From Oceanobacillus sp. J11TS1 (GTDB lineage Bacteria > Bacillota > Bacilli > Bacillales > Amphibacillaceae), in NCBI RefSeq assembly GCF_018333215.1, contig NZ_BORO01000015.1, positions 1-64,000 on the forward strand: a DNA stretch of 64,000 nt, written 5' to 3'. A program made the translations under genes and the position numbers. The notes under the pieces were generated by a model. It had not been told where the DNA came from. It ran no database searches and worked only from the letters and a program-made list of their open reading frames with translations. Numbering within the stretch: position 1 is the first letter of the stretch; the number at the start of each line of letters is the position of its first letter. Below are positions 28,462-38,762 of this stretch, in pieces.

Positions 28462-29481
28462 TTAGTCGCGCATTTTCGGATCAAATGCATCACGTAGTCC
28501 ATCTCCAATTAAATTACATACAATCAAAATCACACAAATAAGGATACACGGAATAATCATTAGATGAGGTAAAAATTGAAACGTTTTATAGCCGTCCTCA
28601 ATCAGTGTACCTAAGGATGCCTCTGGAGCCTGTAATCCAATACCAATAAAGCTTAGGAAGGCTTCAAAGAAAATGGCGCTAGGAATCGTGAACATGGTGT
28701 TGATAATAATAACCCCTGATAGGTTTGGCAACAAATGCTTAAACAGCAATCGATTATTTTTTGCTCCCAATGTGCGAGATGCGAGTATGTACTCTTGGTC
28801 TTTTAATTTGAGCACTTGACCACGGACAACCCTTGCCATACCAATCCAACCCGTTATTACCATGGCGATGGTGATGGACATAATACCAGGTTTTAAGATT
28901 AATAGCATTAAAATAACTACAATTAAATTTGGAATACCAGACATGATTTCCAAAATTCGTTGCATCACATTATCGACTCTGCCGCCTTTAAATCCAGAAA
29001 TTAAACCGTAAATAACGCCAATTAACATATCAATCACAGCTGCTAATACAGCAATATATAGAGATACTCGTGTTCCTAGCCATACACGGGTAAATAAGTC
29101 TCGGCCCAGACTATCCGTACCAAACCAGTAGTATTCATCTATATTCATTTGTTCATATTTATTTACCTCTTCACCGCCGATTTTTTGCGTACCATCAAAA
29201 ATACCCATATTCTCTAAAACTGGTACACGCGGTGGAAGGTTATTTCTTGTTACATCTTGTTCATAACCATCATGTCCGGTAAGATGCGGCCCAATAATAG
29301 CCATAAGTACGACAAGCCCCAAAATAACTAAACTGACAATTGCAGCCTTATTTTTTCGCACCCGCAGCCAGGCATCTTTCGCAAAGGAAAGCTGTGGCTT
29401 CTCCAATTTTTCACTTGCAGCATGATCCTGTGGAGCAGGCTCAAATCTTTCTTTTGGTATTTCTTCTAACTCTCTATTCAT
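28462..29481 (-). CDS. oppC: Oligopeptide ABC transporter permease OppC
   Basis: A 339-residue permease with a cytoplasmic N-terminus, a helix near 45-65, a periplasm-facing insert carrying YYWFGTDSLGRDLFTR (OppC hallmark) and five further helices. The EAA loop is at YILASRTLGAKNNRLLFKHLLPN. Its start overlaps the oppB stop by one base. Confidence 0.93.
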   Translation of the reverse strand: MNRELEEIPKERFEPAPQDHAASEKLEKPQLSFAKDAWLRVRKNKAAIVSLVILGLVVLMAIIGPHLTGHDGYEQDVTRNNLPPRVPVLENMGIFDGTQKIGGEEVNKYEQMNIDEYYWFGTDSLGRDLFTRVWLGTRVSLYIAVLAAVIDMLIGVIYGLISGFKGGRVDNVMQRILEIMSGIPNLIVVILMLLILKPGIMSITIAMVITGWIGMARVVRGQVLKLKDQEYILASRTLGAKNNRLLFKHLLPNLSGVIIINTMFTIPSAIFFEAFLSFIGIGLQAPEASLGTLIEDGYKTFQFLPHLMIIPCILICVILIVCNLIGDGLRDAFDPKMRD

Positions 29482-30410
29482 TATTTATCGCCTCCAGTCA
29501 GACGAATTCTTGGATCAATAATTCCATACAGAATATCGATAATTAAAATGATCACCGTCAATAAGAAGGCAAAAAATAAGGTTGTCCCCATAATGATTGG
29601 GAAATCATTTGTCATAATTGATTTTACAAATTGCTCACCGATTCCTGGTACAGCAAATACTTTTTCTACCACCATGGAACCAGTCATTAACCCTACTGCC
29701 ATTGGCCCTAATACCGTAATCAACGGAATTAATGCATTACGGATAGCATGTTTCACCGCTACCTCCATGCGTGAGTTTCCTTTCGCTTTTGCTAAGGTAA
29801 TATAATCCGATCCAAATACTTCTATCAGCTCTGTCCTCATAAAACGTGCTGCCGTTGCTATCGGGAAACAGGCAAGTGCAATGGTAGGCATAATAGATGA
29901 GGAAAAACCATTCCATGAGGCGACTGGCAGCCATCCCAGTTTTACCCCAATGTAATATTGCAATAATGCAGCTAGTACAAAGGATGGAATTGACTTCCCT
30001 AGTATTGCTAAAAATGTACTTCCATAATCAATCCATGTATTTTGAAACATGGCAGCAAGCACTCCGAGTGCAATACCGACGATGGTACCTATAATCATTG
30101 CTTGTACACCAAGCTGCAGAGATGGTCCAATTCGATTCATCAGCAAGTCCATTACAGGTTGATTTTCAAATTGAAAGGATACCCCTAAATCACCTTTAAC
30201 AATATTCAACATATAATTCATATACTGTACTGGAATCGGCTGATCTAACCCATACTTGGCATTTAAAATCTCCTGCTGCTCTATCGTTAGTCGTTCTTGA
30301 TTTTGAAATGGGGTCCCCGGTAAAAACTTCATTAGAAAAAAGGTAACGGAAGCAATAATAAACAGCGTAATAATCAAATAAATGATACGCTTCGTAATAT
30401 ATCTCGCCAT
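29481..30410 (-). CDS. oppB: Oligopeptide ABC transporter permease OppB
   Basis: A 309-residue permease with six helices. The N-terminal MARYITKRIIYLIITLFIIA and FLPGTPF are typical of OppB; the EAA loop is DYITLAKAKGNSRMEVAVKH. The ATG chosen has AGGAGG 7 bases upstream; the frame extends seven codons further. It pairs with OppC. Confidence 0.93.
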   Translation of the reverse strand: MARYITKRIIYLIITLFIIASVTFFLMKFLPGTPFQNQERLTIEQQEILNAKYGLDQPIPVQYMNYMLNIVKGDLGVSFQFENQPVMDLLMNRIGPSLQLGVQAMIIGTIVGIALGVLAAMFQNTWIDYGSTFLAILGKSIPSFVLAALLQYYIGVKLGWLPVASWNGFSSSIMPTIALACFPIATAARFMRTELIEVFGSDYITLAKAKGNSRMEVAVKHAIRNALIPLITVLGPMAVGLMTGSMVVEKVFAVPGIGEQFVKSIMTNDFPIIMGTTLFFAFLLTVIILIIDILYGIIDPRIRLTGGDK

Positions 30411-30466
30411 ATTCTGTCCTCCTAAATACAAATAAATAAAAATATTCTAAATACCTGTAAAAATGA

Positions 30467-30506
30467 GGAAAAGAGAGTACTTTTCACAAAAAAGTCTCTC
30501 TTTTCC
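30467..30506 (-). other. Stem-loop between oppA and oppB
   Basis: GGAAAAGAGAG and CTCTCTTTTCC (11-bp stem) with a further ACTTTT/AAAAGT inner pairing. On the minus strand it is followed by TCATTTTTAC. It probably lets oppA be transcribed in excess over oppBCDF, by partial termination or mRNA end protection. Confidence 0.65.
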
Positions 30507-30532
30507 AAACAGTATTTATTTCTCACGGATGA

Positions 30533-32224
30533 TTATTTTTCAATTGTGACATTTTTCAGTGTATAGTCAGGACCGAATAAATGCTCTTCTAAACCTTTTA
30601 CATATGGCTTAATAAGTGTTAATCTTCCGCGTTGATAGATAGGTGCAATCGCTGTATCTTCCTGAACAAGAATTTTTTCAGCTTCAAGCATTGCTTCCCA
30701 ACGTTTTGCAGAATCATTTGCATATGTTACTTTCGCATCTTCAATCAACTGATCAAATTTTTCATTGGAAATACTTGCTTGGTTATTCGCTCCATCTGTA
30801 ACGTATAAATCAAGGAAAGTTAATGGGTCCAAGTAATCTGGTCCCCAACCATGCATTACCATATCGTAGTCTTGATCTGTTGTTCTATCCAAACGATTTT
30901 TGAATGGTACATTTTCCAATGTGAGTGTTAAACCTTCAAGGTTTGTTTCTAATTGATCTTTGAAATACTCCGCAGTTCTTTTTGCGTTTTCCGTGTCATC
31001 ACTTAAATAATCAAGTTCAAGTGAATCTACACCTAATTCTTCTAGACCTTTTTCCCAATGTTCTTGAGCTTTTTCTACATCATAGCTTATCAGGCTTCCA
31101 CTTTCTTCACGGAAGTCTTCTCCTGTTTCAGGGTTCGTTGCTAAACCACGCGGTACATAGCCGTCGGTAGGAATGGAACCGTTAGATAGAACCTGTTCTG
31201 TAAATGCTTCTTTATCAAAAGCCATTGCGATTGCTTTACGGATATTTTCATTTGCTAATGGTGTTTCTTCCCCATTACGTTCTTGGTTAAATTTAAGGTA
31301 CCAAGAGCTACCCTCTTCAAAAGTTGCAGCGTCTTCATGATTTGCATATTGTTTGGCATATTCTGCACTCAATGCTGCTGTACGATCTACTTCGCCTGTT
31401 TCATATAAGTTTACTGCTGTACTTGGCTCTTTGGCGACTTGTACATTGACTTCATCAAGGCTTACATTATCTACATCATAGTAGTGTTCATTTTTTACGT
31501 ATTTCCAAGTTAACCCGGAACCGTCCCATTCCGTTAATACAAATGGACCGTTTGCAAGCATGTTATCACTATTGGTTCCAAAGCTATCGCCTTTTTCTTC
31601 AACAAAATCTTCATTTAATGGAAGGTACGTACCAAAAGCCAATAATGAATTCAAATATTCAACTGGTTGTTCCAGTGTTACTTCTAATGTATGATCATCT
31701 ACGGCTACAGCTCCTAATTCCTCTGGATCTGCGTCACCATTCATAATGTCTGTAGCGTTCTCAATGATTCCAGAGAACATGTACGCATATTGTGAACCAG
31801 TGTCAGGATTTAATGCTCTTTGCCAAGAATAAACAAAGTCATGTGCTGTTACAGGTTCTCCATTAGACCATGCCGCATCTTCACGTAATTTAAACGTATA
31901 GACAAGTCCGTCTTCACTCACTTCTGGCTCGCCATCTGCAATAGCCGGAACTGGCTGGTCATTCTCATCTAAGACATAAAGACCTTCCATGGTTTGTCCA
32001 AACACGATGAAACTAGCAGCGTCTGTTGCTAAAGATGGATCGCCGGTTGGAATTTCTGCTGTCTCTACCATATTCAGCACTTGCTCACCTGATGCAGCTG
32101 AGTCACCACTATCTGAACTTCCTTCTTTATTTTCATTATTGCTACTGTCGTTTGATCCGCATGCTGCGATCATAACCATGGTTAATGCCAAAACAATAAT
32201 GAGATAATATTTTGAATTTTTCAC
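30533..32224 (-). CDS. oppA: Oligopeptide-binding lipoprotein OppA
   Basis: A 563-residue binding protein: signal peptide and lipobox MIAACGSND (Cys near 22), then a long Ser/Asn/Glu linker and an SBP_bac_5 domain (EPTGD-like start, YTFKLREDAAWSNGEPVTAHD, VPFKNRLDRTTDQDYDMVMHGWGPDYLDP). It captures peptides outside the cell for OppBCDF, feeding nutrition and peptide signalling (sporulation, competence). First gene of the operon. Confidence 0.93.
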   Translation of the reverse strand: MKNSKYYLIIVLALTMVMIAACGSNDSSNNENKEGSSDSGDSAASGEQVLNMVETAEIPTGDPSLATDAASFIVFGQTMEGLYVLDENDQPVPAIADGEPEVSEDGLVYTFKLREDAAWSNGEPVTAHDFVYSWQRALNPDTGSQYAYMFSGIIENATDIMNGDADPEELGAVAVDDHTLEVTLEQPVEYLNSLLAFGTYLPLNEDFVEEKGDSFGTNSDNMLANGPFVLTEWDGSGLTWKYVKNEHYYDVDNVSLDEVNVQVAKEPSTAVNLYETGEVDRTAALSAEYAKQYANHEDAATFEEGSSWYLKFNQERNGEETPLANENIRKAIAMAFDKEAFTEQVLSNGSIPTDGYVPRGLATNPETGEDFREESGSLISYDVEKAQEHWEKGLEELGVDSLELDYLSDDTENAKRTAEYFKDQLETNLEGLTLTLENVPFKNRLDRTTDQDYDMVMHGWGPDYLDPLTFLDLYVTDGANNQASISNEKFDQLIEDAKVTYANDSAKRWEAMLEAEKILVQEDTAIAPIYQRGRLTLIKPYVKGLEEHLFGPDYTLKNVTIEK

Positions 32225-32255
32225 TTTCTGTACACCCCTTTTTCTTTAATAGTGA

Positions 32256-32288
32256 TTACATATTACACTATATTGGTGTAATATGTAA
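32256..32288. promoter_or_regulatory. 13-bp dyad overlapping the likely oppA promoter
   Basis: TTACATATTACAC (32256-32268) and GTGTAATATGTAA (32276-32288) form a perfect inverted repeat with a 7-base spacer, about 32 bases upstream of oppA. On the minus strand a TTTACA/TAATAT promoter pair with an 18-base spacing overlaps it. It looks like a repressor operator; the regulator is unknown. The remaining gap to 32640 is AT-rich with nothing else clear. Confidence 0.5.
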
Positions 32289-32672
32289 ATTATTTTTATA
32301 ATTCAGTTAATATTGAAATAAAAGATAATTCAACCGCGTTAAATAAAGATTTATCGACCGAAAACCCAGTAATGTCAACGCTTCCATACGTTAATAAATA
32401 TTTAAATATAGAAAGCAAAATCAATTAAAATTTCTGTTTTTTTCTATAAAAATGATTCTTTTTTCCTAATTGCTTTTCTTTCGAATCTATTAAATTGTTT
32501 TAATCATTTGTGACCGAATTTTATCTATCTTCTTTTTCCGTGAACTCGAATGTTATTATTCTATCTGATGTATGCAAAATCTTTTTTTAATCTGTTATTG
32601 TAATCGAAGTTTTTGAACATCTTTTTTAATGATATAATGTTACATATCTATTTCTTGGAGGACACTGCTATC

Positions 32673-33014
32673 ATGGTTAAAAAAATCTTCATTTGGGTTG
32701 GAATTATCCAATTTCTTATCTTTTTATTCTGCTTTATTTTTTACCATCGAATTGACCTTTTGGGTTACATAAATGTTTCCTTTGTTTTTGGAGCTGCACT
32801 TCTTTTGTATGCTCTGGCAGGTTATGTCATTAAAGGACGATTTTTTGATATTGTTTTTTACAGCTTTCAGCATTTTTTCAGCCGGATGTCTGATTCAGAA
32901 CGGCGCCCGCTCTCCGAATTGGTTCCACAAAGGTACGCACTGCCATTTATAACAGGGGCTGTAACTATTTTGTTGATGCTTGGCAGTTTATATTTTTATC
33001 ACTTATCCGCATGA
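32673..33014 (+). CDS. DUF3899-type small membrane protein
   Basis: A 113-residue protein with three membrane helices (about 4-22, 30-52, 90-108) and a basic loop with GRFFDIVFYSFQHFFSR. It resembles the DUF3899 family of Bacillaceae; function unknown. Start ATG has TTGGAGG 12 bases upstream. It diverges from oppA and converges on dnaC. Confidence 0.7.
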   Translation: MVKKIFIWVGIIQFLIFLFCFIFYHRIDLLGYINVSFVFGAALLLYALAGYVIKGRFFDIVFYSFQHFFSRMSDSERRPLSELVPQRYALPFITGAVTILLMLGSLYFYHLSA

Positions 33015-33039
33015 TTGTTTTAAACATGGGAAAGCATAC

Positions 33040-33090
33040 AAAGAGAGATTCAGCCTTATCAATTTAATAGGAGGCTGAATCTCTCTTTTG
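33040..33090. terminator. Bidirectional terminator between DUF3899 and dnaC
   Basis: AAAGAGAGATTCAGCC and GGCTGAATCTCTCTTT form a 16-bp stem with a 17-base loop and T-rich flanks on both strands. Confidence 0.9.
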
Positions 33091-33142
33091 TGCATTCTAT
33101 TTTATTCTAGCTATAGTAAATTTACTTAAATAAATTTCCAAA

Positions 33143-34507
33143 TTACATCGCCGGCGGGATATCATTTTCTCCGTAACGATGATCTAAATCCACAAATTTA
33201 TTATACTCTTTAACAAAAGCAAGCTCTACTGTACCTGTGGGACCATTACGCTGCTTCGCAATAATAATTTCGATAATATTCTGTTTCTCTGTTTCTTTAT
33301 CATAATAATCATCACGGTATAAAAATCCGACAATATCCGCATCTTGCTCAATACTTCCTGATTCACGGATATCAGACATCATCGGCCGTTTATCCTGTCT
33401 TGACTCTACACCACGTGAAAGCTGAGACAACGCAATTAGCGGTACCTCCAGCTCACGGGCCAATGCTTTTAGGGAACGAGATATCTCAGAAACCTCTTGC
33501 TGACGGTTTTCCTTGGAACTGCCACTTCCTTGAATAAGCTGTAAATAATCTATTAATATCATCCCAAGTCCATGCTCCTGCTTCAAACGTCGACATTTAG
33601 AACGAATTTCATTCACTCTTACTCCCGGCGTATCATCAATATAGATTCCTGCATTCGACAGGGAACCCATTGCCATGGTCAATTTACTCCAGTCATCTGC
33701 TTGCAGCTGGCCATTTCTAAGCCGTTGGGCGTCGATATTTCCTTCTGCACAAAGCATACGCTGAACAAGCTGATCAGCTCCCATCTCCAGACTAAAAATA
33801 GCTACATTTTCGTCCGTTTTCACAGCAACATTCTGAGCCACATTTAAAGCAAATGCGGTTTTCCCTACAGAAGGCCGGGCTGCAATGATGATTAAATCAT
33901 TACGTTGAAAGCCTGATGTAATACGGTCCAAATCTAAGAAACCAGTTGGAACACCTGTCACATCACCCTTTTGCTGATGGAGCTGTTCTATATTATCATA
34001 CACATCAATTAAAACATCTTTTATATTTTTAAAGGCTCCTGTATTTTTCCGTCCAGAAACCTCTAAAATACTCTTTTCGGCATCATTTAAGACGCCCTCC
34101 ACTTCATCTTCATTCTCAAAAGATGCGGTTACAATATCTGTTGCCTTACGAATGAGACGCCTCAAAGTTGATTTTTCTTCGACAATTTTGCTGTAATATT
34201 CGACGTTGGCTGCTGTTGGTACACTTTCTGCTAACTCTGTTAAATAAGATACGCCGCCCGCTTCCTCTAACTGCTTTCGATCATTTAAATAAGTGGTAAC
34301 CGTAACAACATCGATTGGTTCCCCACGATCTGATAAAGTCATCATAGCAGTAAAAATAAGTTGATGACTAGCGCGGTAAAAATCCTCTGGAATTAATATT
34401 TCAGAAGCCTGTACAAATGCTGTTGGTTCTAAAAAAACAGCACCTAAAACCGACTGCTCTGCTTCTAAATTATGCGGTGGCGTACGATCATTAAAAGATG
34501 CACTCAT
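33143..34507 (-). CDS. dnaC: Replicative DNA helicase (DnaB type)
   Basis: A 454-residue DnaB-family hexameric helicase (called DnaC in B. subtilis). It has the N-terminal DnaB domain (PPHNLEAEQSVLGA), a linker and a RecA-like domain with Walker A AARPSVGKTAFALN, VAIFSLEM, Walker B MILIDYLQL and SQLSRGVESRQDKRPMMSDIRESGSIEQD cut only by its DR helix motif. It unwinds DNA at forks, loaded at oriC by DnaD, DnaB and DnaI. Start ATG with AGGAGG. Confidence 0.96.
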   Translation of the reverse strand: MSASFNDRTPPHNLEAEQSVLGAVFLEPTAFVQASEILIPEDFYRASHQLIFTAMMTLSDRGEPIDVVTVTTYLNDRKQLEEAGGVSYLTELAESVPTAANVEYYSKIVEEKSTLRRLIRKATDIVTASFENEDEVEGVLNDAEKSILEVSGRKNTGAFKNIKDVLIDVYDNIEQLHQQKGDVTGVPTGFLDLDRITSGFQRNDLIIIAARPSVGKTAFALNVAQNVAVKTDENVAIFSLEMGADQLVQRMLCAEGNIDAQRLRNGQLQADDWSKLTMAMGSLSNAGIYIDDTPGVRVNEIRSKCRRLKQEHGLGMILIDYLQLIQGSGSSKENRQQEVSEISRSLKALARELEVPLIALSQLSRGVESRQDKRPMMSDIRESGSIEQDADIVGFLYRDDYYDKETEKQNIIEIIIAKQRNGPTGTVELAFVKEYNKFVDLDHRYGENDIPPAM

Positions 34508-34551
34508 CTCATTATCCTCCTGCCTAAAAACAGTATATCCTTATCTCACCT

Positions 34552-34601
34552 AGAAAAGAAGAAATCGGCGCGCTTTTCCTTGTGCCAATTTCTTCTTTTC
34601 T
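34552..34601 (-). terminator. Hairpin between rplI and dnaC
   Basis: AGAAAAGAAGAAAT and ATTTCTTCTTTTCT form a 14-bp stem with a 22-base loop, about 125 bases after the rplI stop. The right arm itself is T-rich on the minus strand, so termination is plausible. It would separate dnaC from yybS-gdpP-rplI. Confidence 0.6.
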
Positions 34602-34725
34602 TGGTTGGTATATAAATTACTTTTTCTCTATAAGCGGATATTCAAAAGGTCTAGTACGGGGAGCTGTGCCGCCTGAACTTCTAGCCCTTTTTTTATCCTC
34701 CTTTTAAACATACACTATAATACTA

Positions 34726-35172
34726 TTATTTTTCTTTTACATGGACTTTTATAGAACCAGAAACCTCTGGATGCAATTTAACAGGGACATTGGTGTAACC
34801 TAACGCACGAATCGGCTCATCTAATTCAATTTTACGCTTATCAACCTTATGACCGTGCTGTTTGTTTAATGCTTCTGAAATCTGCTTGCTTGTAATAGAA
34901 CCGAATAAACGACCACTATCTCCAGATTTCGCCTCTATTTCCACGGTTAATTCAGCCAATTTATCTTTTAAAGCAATCGCATTTTCTTTTGCTTCTATTT
35001 CTAATTTATCTTGCTTTTTCTTTTTCGCATCGAGAGCTTTTAAATTTCCAGAAGTAGCTTCTTCTGCTAGATTATTTTTTAATAGGTAATTACGAGCGTA
35101 GCCATCAGGAACATTTTTTACATCGCCTTTTTTTGCTTTCCCTTTTACATCTTTTAAGAAAATAACTCTCAT
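34726..35172 (-). CDS. rplI: Ribosomal protein bL9
   Basis: A 148-residue bL9: [20 protein letters not shown], then the family segment [13 protein letters not shown], a long connecting helix (about 42-75) and the C-terminal rRNA-binding domain ending [13 protein letters not shown]. It overlaps gdpP by four bases, the conserved Firmicutes arrangement. Confidence 0.97.
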   Translation of the reverse strand: MRVIFLKDVKGKAKKGDVKNVPDGYARNYLLKNNLAEEATSGNLKALDAKKKKQDKLEIEAKENAIALKDKLAELTVEIEAKSGDSGRLFGSITSKQISEALNKQHGHKVDKRKIELDEPIRALGYTNVPVKLHPEVSGSIKVHVKEK

Positions 35173-37154
35173 TCTGTATCTCTCCCTTTTTTATACTCTA
35201 ACTCATCAATAATATCAATGAGCATTGCTTTTGCTTCGTCAATCGTCTTGTCTTCCATTTGCGTGGCTGCATTCGTTAAGTGACCTCCACCATTCATTTT
35301 TTCCATGATAATCTGGACATTCACATCACCAAGTGACCTTGCACTAATTCCAACCCTGCCATCTGCTCGTTCGGAAATAACAAAAGAAGCAGAAATGCCT
35401 ACCATCGTTAATAACGTATCCGCAGCCTGAGCAATCAGTACAGGACTATATGCTTTTCCACTCGGCGCTGTGGCGATCGCAATATAGTCATTATAAATTT
35501 GCGTTCTTTCGATAATATGACTGCGCTCGATAAAGACATCCAGATTTTCTTTGAGCAGACGCTGAACCAATACAGTATCTGCTCCTTGAGACCGGAGGAA
35601 GGATGCTGCATCAAATGTTCTTGAGCCTGTACGCAGTGTAAAGCTTTTCGTATCAACAATAATTCCAGCTAATAACGCCGTGGCCTCAAGCATTTTCAAT
35701 TTCGTTCCTTTTGGCTGATACTCTAATAGCTCTGTAACAAGTTCAGCTGTCGATGAGGCATAAGGCTCCATATACACAAGCGTTGGATTATCAATGAAAT
35801 CCTCTGCTCGGCGATGATGATCAATAACAATTTTATAATCGGTATAGTTTAACAAACTTTCTACGGCAACCATACTCGGTTTATGGGTATCCACAACAAT
35901 TAATAAACTTTGCTGATCCTCCATAAGATCCTCTGCTTCTTCTGGGGAGATAAATTGTTCCCAAAGCTCTTCATCTTCTCTTATATGATCAATCAATCTA
36001 GAAACATCCGTCTCCATATTATTCTGATCAAACACAATATAACCAGGCACATTATTTGTTTTAGCAATATTTAACACACCAATAGCTGCACCAATAGCAT
36101 CCATATCTGGAGCTTTGTGTCCCATAATAATAACATTATCACTGGCACGAACCAACTCTTTTAATGCATGGGAGATAACACGTGCTCTTACGCGGGTTCG
36201 TTTTTCCATCGGATTGGTTTTACCGCCATAAAAACGAACTTTCCCATTTTCGTCCTTAATTGCAACTTGGTCACCGCCACGACCTAAAGCCAGGTCCAAA
36301 CTAGATTGTGCTACCTCTCCAATCTCAGGAAGTGTCATATTGCCAACCCCAACCCCGATACTCAATGTAACAGGATTGCCCTGGGCACCTTCCATTTCCC
36401 GAACTTCATCTAAAATCGAGAATTTCACTTTTTCTAGTTCTTCCAGGATTTCTATATTTCCAACTGCCAAAAACCTTTCCTGGGACGTTCGCTTTAGATA
36501 CAAACCATAACGGCTAGACCAGTTATTCAGAACGGCCGTCACTTGTGAATTCAACTGACTCTTCGCTGTATCATCCATATTTTGCGTAATTTCTTCGTAG
36601 TTATCTAAAAAGATAATGGCGAGCACCGTTTGTTCATTATGATACCGTTCCTTTAGTACCTGATGTTCTGTACGGTCAAGGAAATACAACAGTTTTTCCT
36701 CTTTTTTAATAACACAAAGGAACGTATAATCCCCAATTTCCACCCAGGTTTCATCCCTATTCTCTACAATCATCGGGATTAAATCCTCCGACAAATTATT
36801 AAGCGATTCGCCTATAATCCTATCTTTATTTTGGCTAAATTGATTCATAAACGGATTGGCCCATTCCACTTGATAATTATCATTAAATAAAATAATACCA
36901 AAAGGCATCTCTAGTAATGCTTCTGAACCAACTTTTTTGACTCGGTGAGAAATGGTCGAAATATATTCTTCAGCCTCATCTTGAAGCATTCTTTCCGTTC
37001 GAATACTATAATAAAATGAAGCAGCTAAGGCTACTGTCATAATTAAGCCTACTATCCATTGAAAGTACCACACACATAAAAGCAATAGGAAAGAGAGGAT
37101 ATAAATCATCCACACATGTTTGCTCAATGTAGGTCTGTTCTCTAAATTAGGCAA
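35169..37154 (-). CDS. gdpP: Cyclic-di-AMP phosphodiesterase GdpP
   Basis: A 661-residue membrane enzyme. Two N-terminal helices (about 15-55), a PAS domain (about 75-140), a degenerate GGDEF domain (about 165-300) and a DHH/DHHA1 hydrolase (about 335-655) with [20 protein letters not shown] and GGGHLTNAA. It hydrolyses c-di-AMP, which governs potassium and osmolyte uptake and cell-wall stress tolerance. I choose the TTG with AAGGAG upstream, giving a length close to the B. subtilis protein; the frame runs six codons further. Confidence 0.95.
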   Translation of the reverse strand: MPNLENRPTLSKHVWMIYILSFLLLLCVWYFQWIVGLIMTVALAASFYYSIRTERMLQDEAEEYISTISHRVKKVGSEALLEMPFGIILFNDNYQVEWANPFMNQFSQNKDRIIGESLNNLSEDLIPMIVENRDETWVEIGDYTFLCVIKKEEKLLYFLDRTEHQVLKERYHNEQTVLAIIFLDNYEEITQNMDDTAKSQLNSQVTAVLNNWSSRYGLYLKRTSQERFLAVGNIEILEELEKVKFSILDEVREMEGAQGNPVTLSIGVGVGNMTLPEIGEVAQSSLDLALGRGGDQVAIKDENGKVRFYGGKTNPMEKRTRVRARVISHALKELVRASDNVIIMGHKAPDMDAIGAAIGVLNIAKTNNVPGYIVFDQNNMETDVSRLIDHIREDEELWEQFISPEEAEDLMEDQQSLLIVVDTHKPSMVAVESLLNYTDYKIVIDHHRRAEDFIDNPTLVYMEPYASSTAELVTELLEYQPKGTKLKMLEATALLAGIIVDTKSFTLRTGSRTFDAASFLRSQGADTVLVQRLLKENLDVFIERSHIIERTQIYNDYIAIATAPSGKAYSPVLIAQAADTLLTMVGISASFVISERADGRVGISARSLGDVNVQIIMEKMNGGGHLTNAATQMEDKTIDEAKAMLIDIIDELEYKKGRDTE

Positions 37155-37193
37155 GGTATTCAGCTCCTTCAAAATCCAACAATCTTTCTATCA

Positions 37194-38129
37194 TTATTGT
37201 TTTAACCGCCCTCTTAATCGGAAACCTATATCAATTATACCTAAGATTCGAATGAAATAAAGGAGAAATGTTGGAAAAAGAAATGTTGCAATAACAATTA
37301 AGATAGGAAATACTTTTGGTATCTTCTTCATATGTGCAAAATAAAAGATAAATGAAAAACCTTGCAGTGACAATGCGATTCCTACAATCATCAATAAGTT
37401 TTGTGCACCAAAAGCTAGGGTGCTCCCCTCCCCGAAACCAATAACGGATAAGATTAATGCTAACAAGTAGATCCAAATAATTGAAGCTGGAAATTGCAAT
37501 TCACGGAAGGGCGGAAAATAAAACTTTTCCTTTTCAATCCGATTGAACAATTTATAACTTATCCATTGTGTGATAAACGCTGAGATAAATGCAAAAATCA
37601 CGATAAACGTTGGAAGCAATTGTTTCAATAAGTTTACTTGCTCGTCTACTAGCACTTGAACATCTTCTGAATTAAACGCAGGATTCAAATTCCCTATCAT
37701 GGATGTACTCATATTAACAGATTCTTCCACAATTCCTCCAAATTGCGTCACCAGGTTTACTCCTAATAGGGTCTGAATAAAAACAAATGAAAGGAGCATG
37801 CCAATGATAAAGCCAAATGTACCTTGAGCCAATGTTTCGTATGCCGTATTCTTTTTACGCATGGCATACCCAATAAATATACCGCCTGCAGCAGCCACAA
37901 ATATGAATGGCAATGTAAAAAGAGACATGAGTAATATAGTAATCACAGCGGCAGCCACCGTCATAACAAGTCCTGCCTTCACGCCATGTCGTTTGACATA
38001 GAAAATAAAAGGAACAGGCAATACAAAAGGTGTGATTACATTCAGTATTGGAAGTAAGGAAGCAACTAATATCACAATTAATAAAGCAACCATTAATGCC
38101 CCTTCTGTAATTTTTCTGGATTGGTTCAT
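37194..38129 (-). CDS. yybS: YybS-like DUF2232 membrane protein
   Basis: A 311-residue protein with about eight membrane helices, opening TEGALMVALLIVILVASLLPILN and containing PFVLPVPFIFYVKRHGVKAG, typical of DUF2232/YybS. It directly precedes gdpP and rplI, the usual order. Function unknown; the fold resembles ECF-type substrate-binding membrane subunits. Confidence 0.88.
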   Translation of the reverse strand: MNQSRKITEGALMVALLIVILVASLLPILNVITPFVLPVPFIFYVKRHGVKAGLVMTVAAAVITILLMSLFTLPFIFVAAAGGIFIGYAMRKKNTAYETLAQGTFGFIIGMLLSFVFIQTLLGVNLVTQFGGIVEESVNMSTSMIGNLNPAFNSEDVQVLVDEQVNLLKQLLPTFIVIFAFISAFITQWISYKLFNRIEKEKFYFPPFRELQFPASIIWIYLLALILSVIGFGEGSTLAFGAQNLLMIVGIALSLQGFSFIFYFAHMKKIPKVFPILIVIATFLFPTFLLYFIRILGIIDIGFRLRGRLKQ

Positions 38130-38369
38130 TTAATGCACCTCGTTCTAGCAATATAGATAAAAAATAAAACCTCTGTTCTCAAAGGGAAATATACCATTTT
38201 AAGAGGATGTTTAAAAGTCAAATTGTCTGTACACTTCCTCCATTCGATGGAAGGTTACAACATGATTTAATACATATTCTATTATGATAACATGAATTTA
38301 GTAGAAAGGCTTGTATCGTACCTTGTATACAAGAGGAATACTCAAAACTGCATCTTCTTTTGATCGGAC

Positions 38370-38457
38370 AATAATCGCAAATGTTTTCGATGGGGCGAGT
38401 AATCGCAAGTGGTTTTCGGTGGGACGAGTAATCGCAGTCCCAGTCCCAGTCCCATGC
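38370..38457. repeat. Repeat family B, three-unit array
   Basis: TAATCGCA occurs at 38372, 38400 and 38429 (28- and 29-base periods); the last two units share TTTTCG(A/G)TGGG(G/A)CGAGTAATCGCA-type sequence. It ends in three CAGTCC-type hexamers, like the arrays near 4.1 kb and 62.9 kb. It lies in the 630-base gap between yybS and the DUF1189 gene. Apart from the Noc site the rest of that gap (38130-38369, 38551-38762) shows nothing clear. Confidence 0.82.
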
Positions 38458-38536
38458 CAAAAGTAACTTTCGACAAGCGCAGAGAATAAAAATTCCGATT
38501 CGCTAAAAGACGAGCAAATGCAATTATTTCTAAATT

Positions 38537-38550
38537 ATTTCCCGGGAAAT
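38537..38550. promoter_or_regulatory. Noc-binding site (NBS)
   Basis: ATTTCCCGGGAAAT is a perfect 14-bp palindrome identical to the published B. subtilis Noc-binding consensus. noc itself is encoded at 56018-56875. Noc bound at such sites stops cytokinetic ring assembly over the nucleoid. Confidence 0.8.
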
Positions 38551-38762
38551 TTGTCGAATAACGCTATTTTCATACCCATATAAAATATATTTCCTTTATA
38601 ATAATATTGTTGCCATTTAAGCAGGGATTAAATCATAGAAGCCATTTGTTCAATACAATCCTGTTATGCTTGGCCAAAATTTCAGTTAAAACGACACGCC
38701 AGGAAATAGATAGACGGTGCTTTCCACGAAAAATGTTACTTTGTGAATAAAGGATGAGAAAA

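Noticed and set aside
38370-38457. Family-B arrays considered as CRISPR
   Set aside because: Units are contiguous at 28-29 bases with conserved inter-core sequence; there are no unique spacers and no cas genes.
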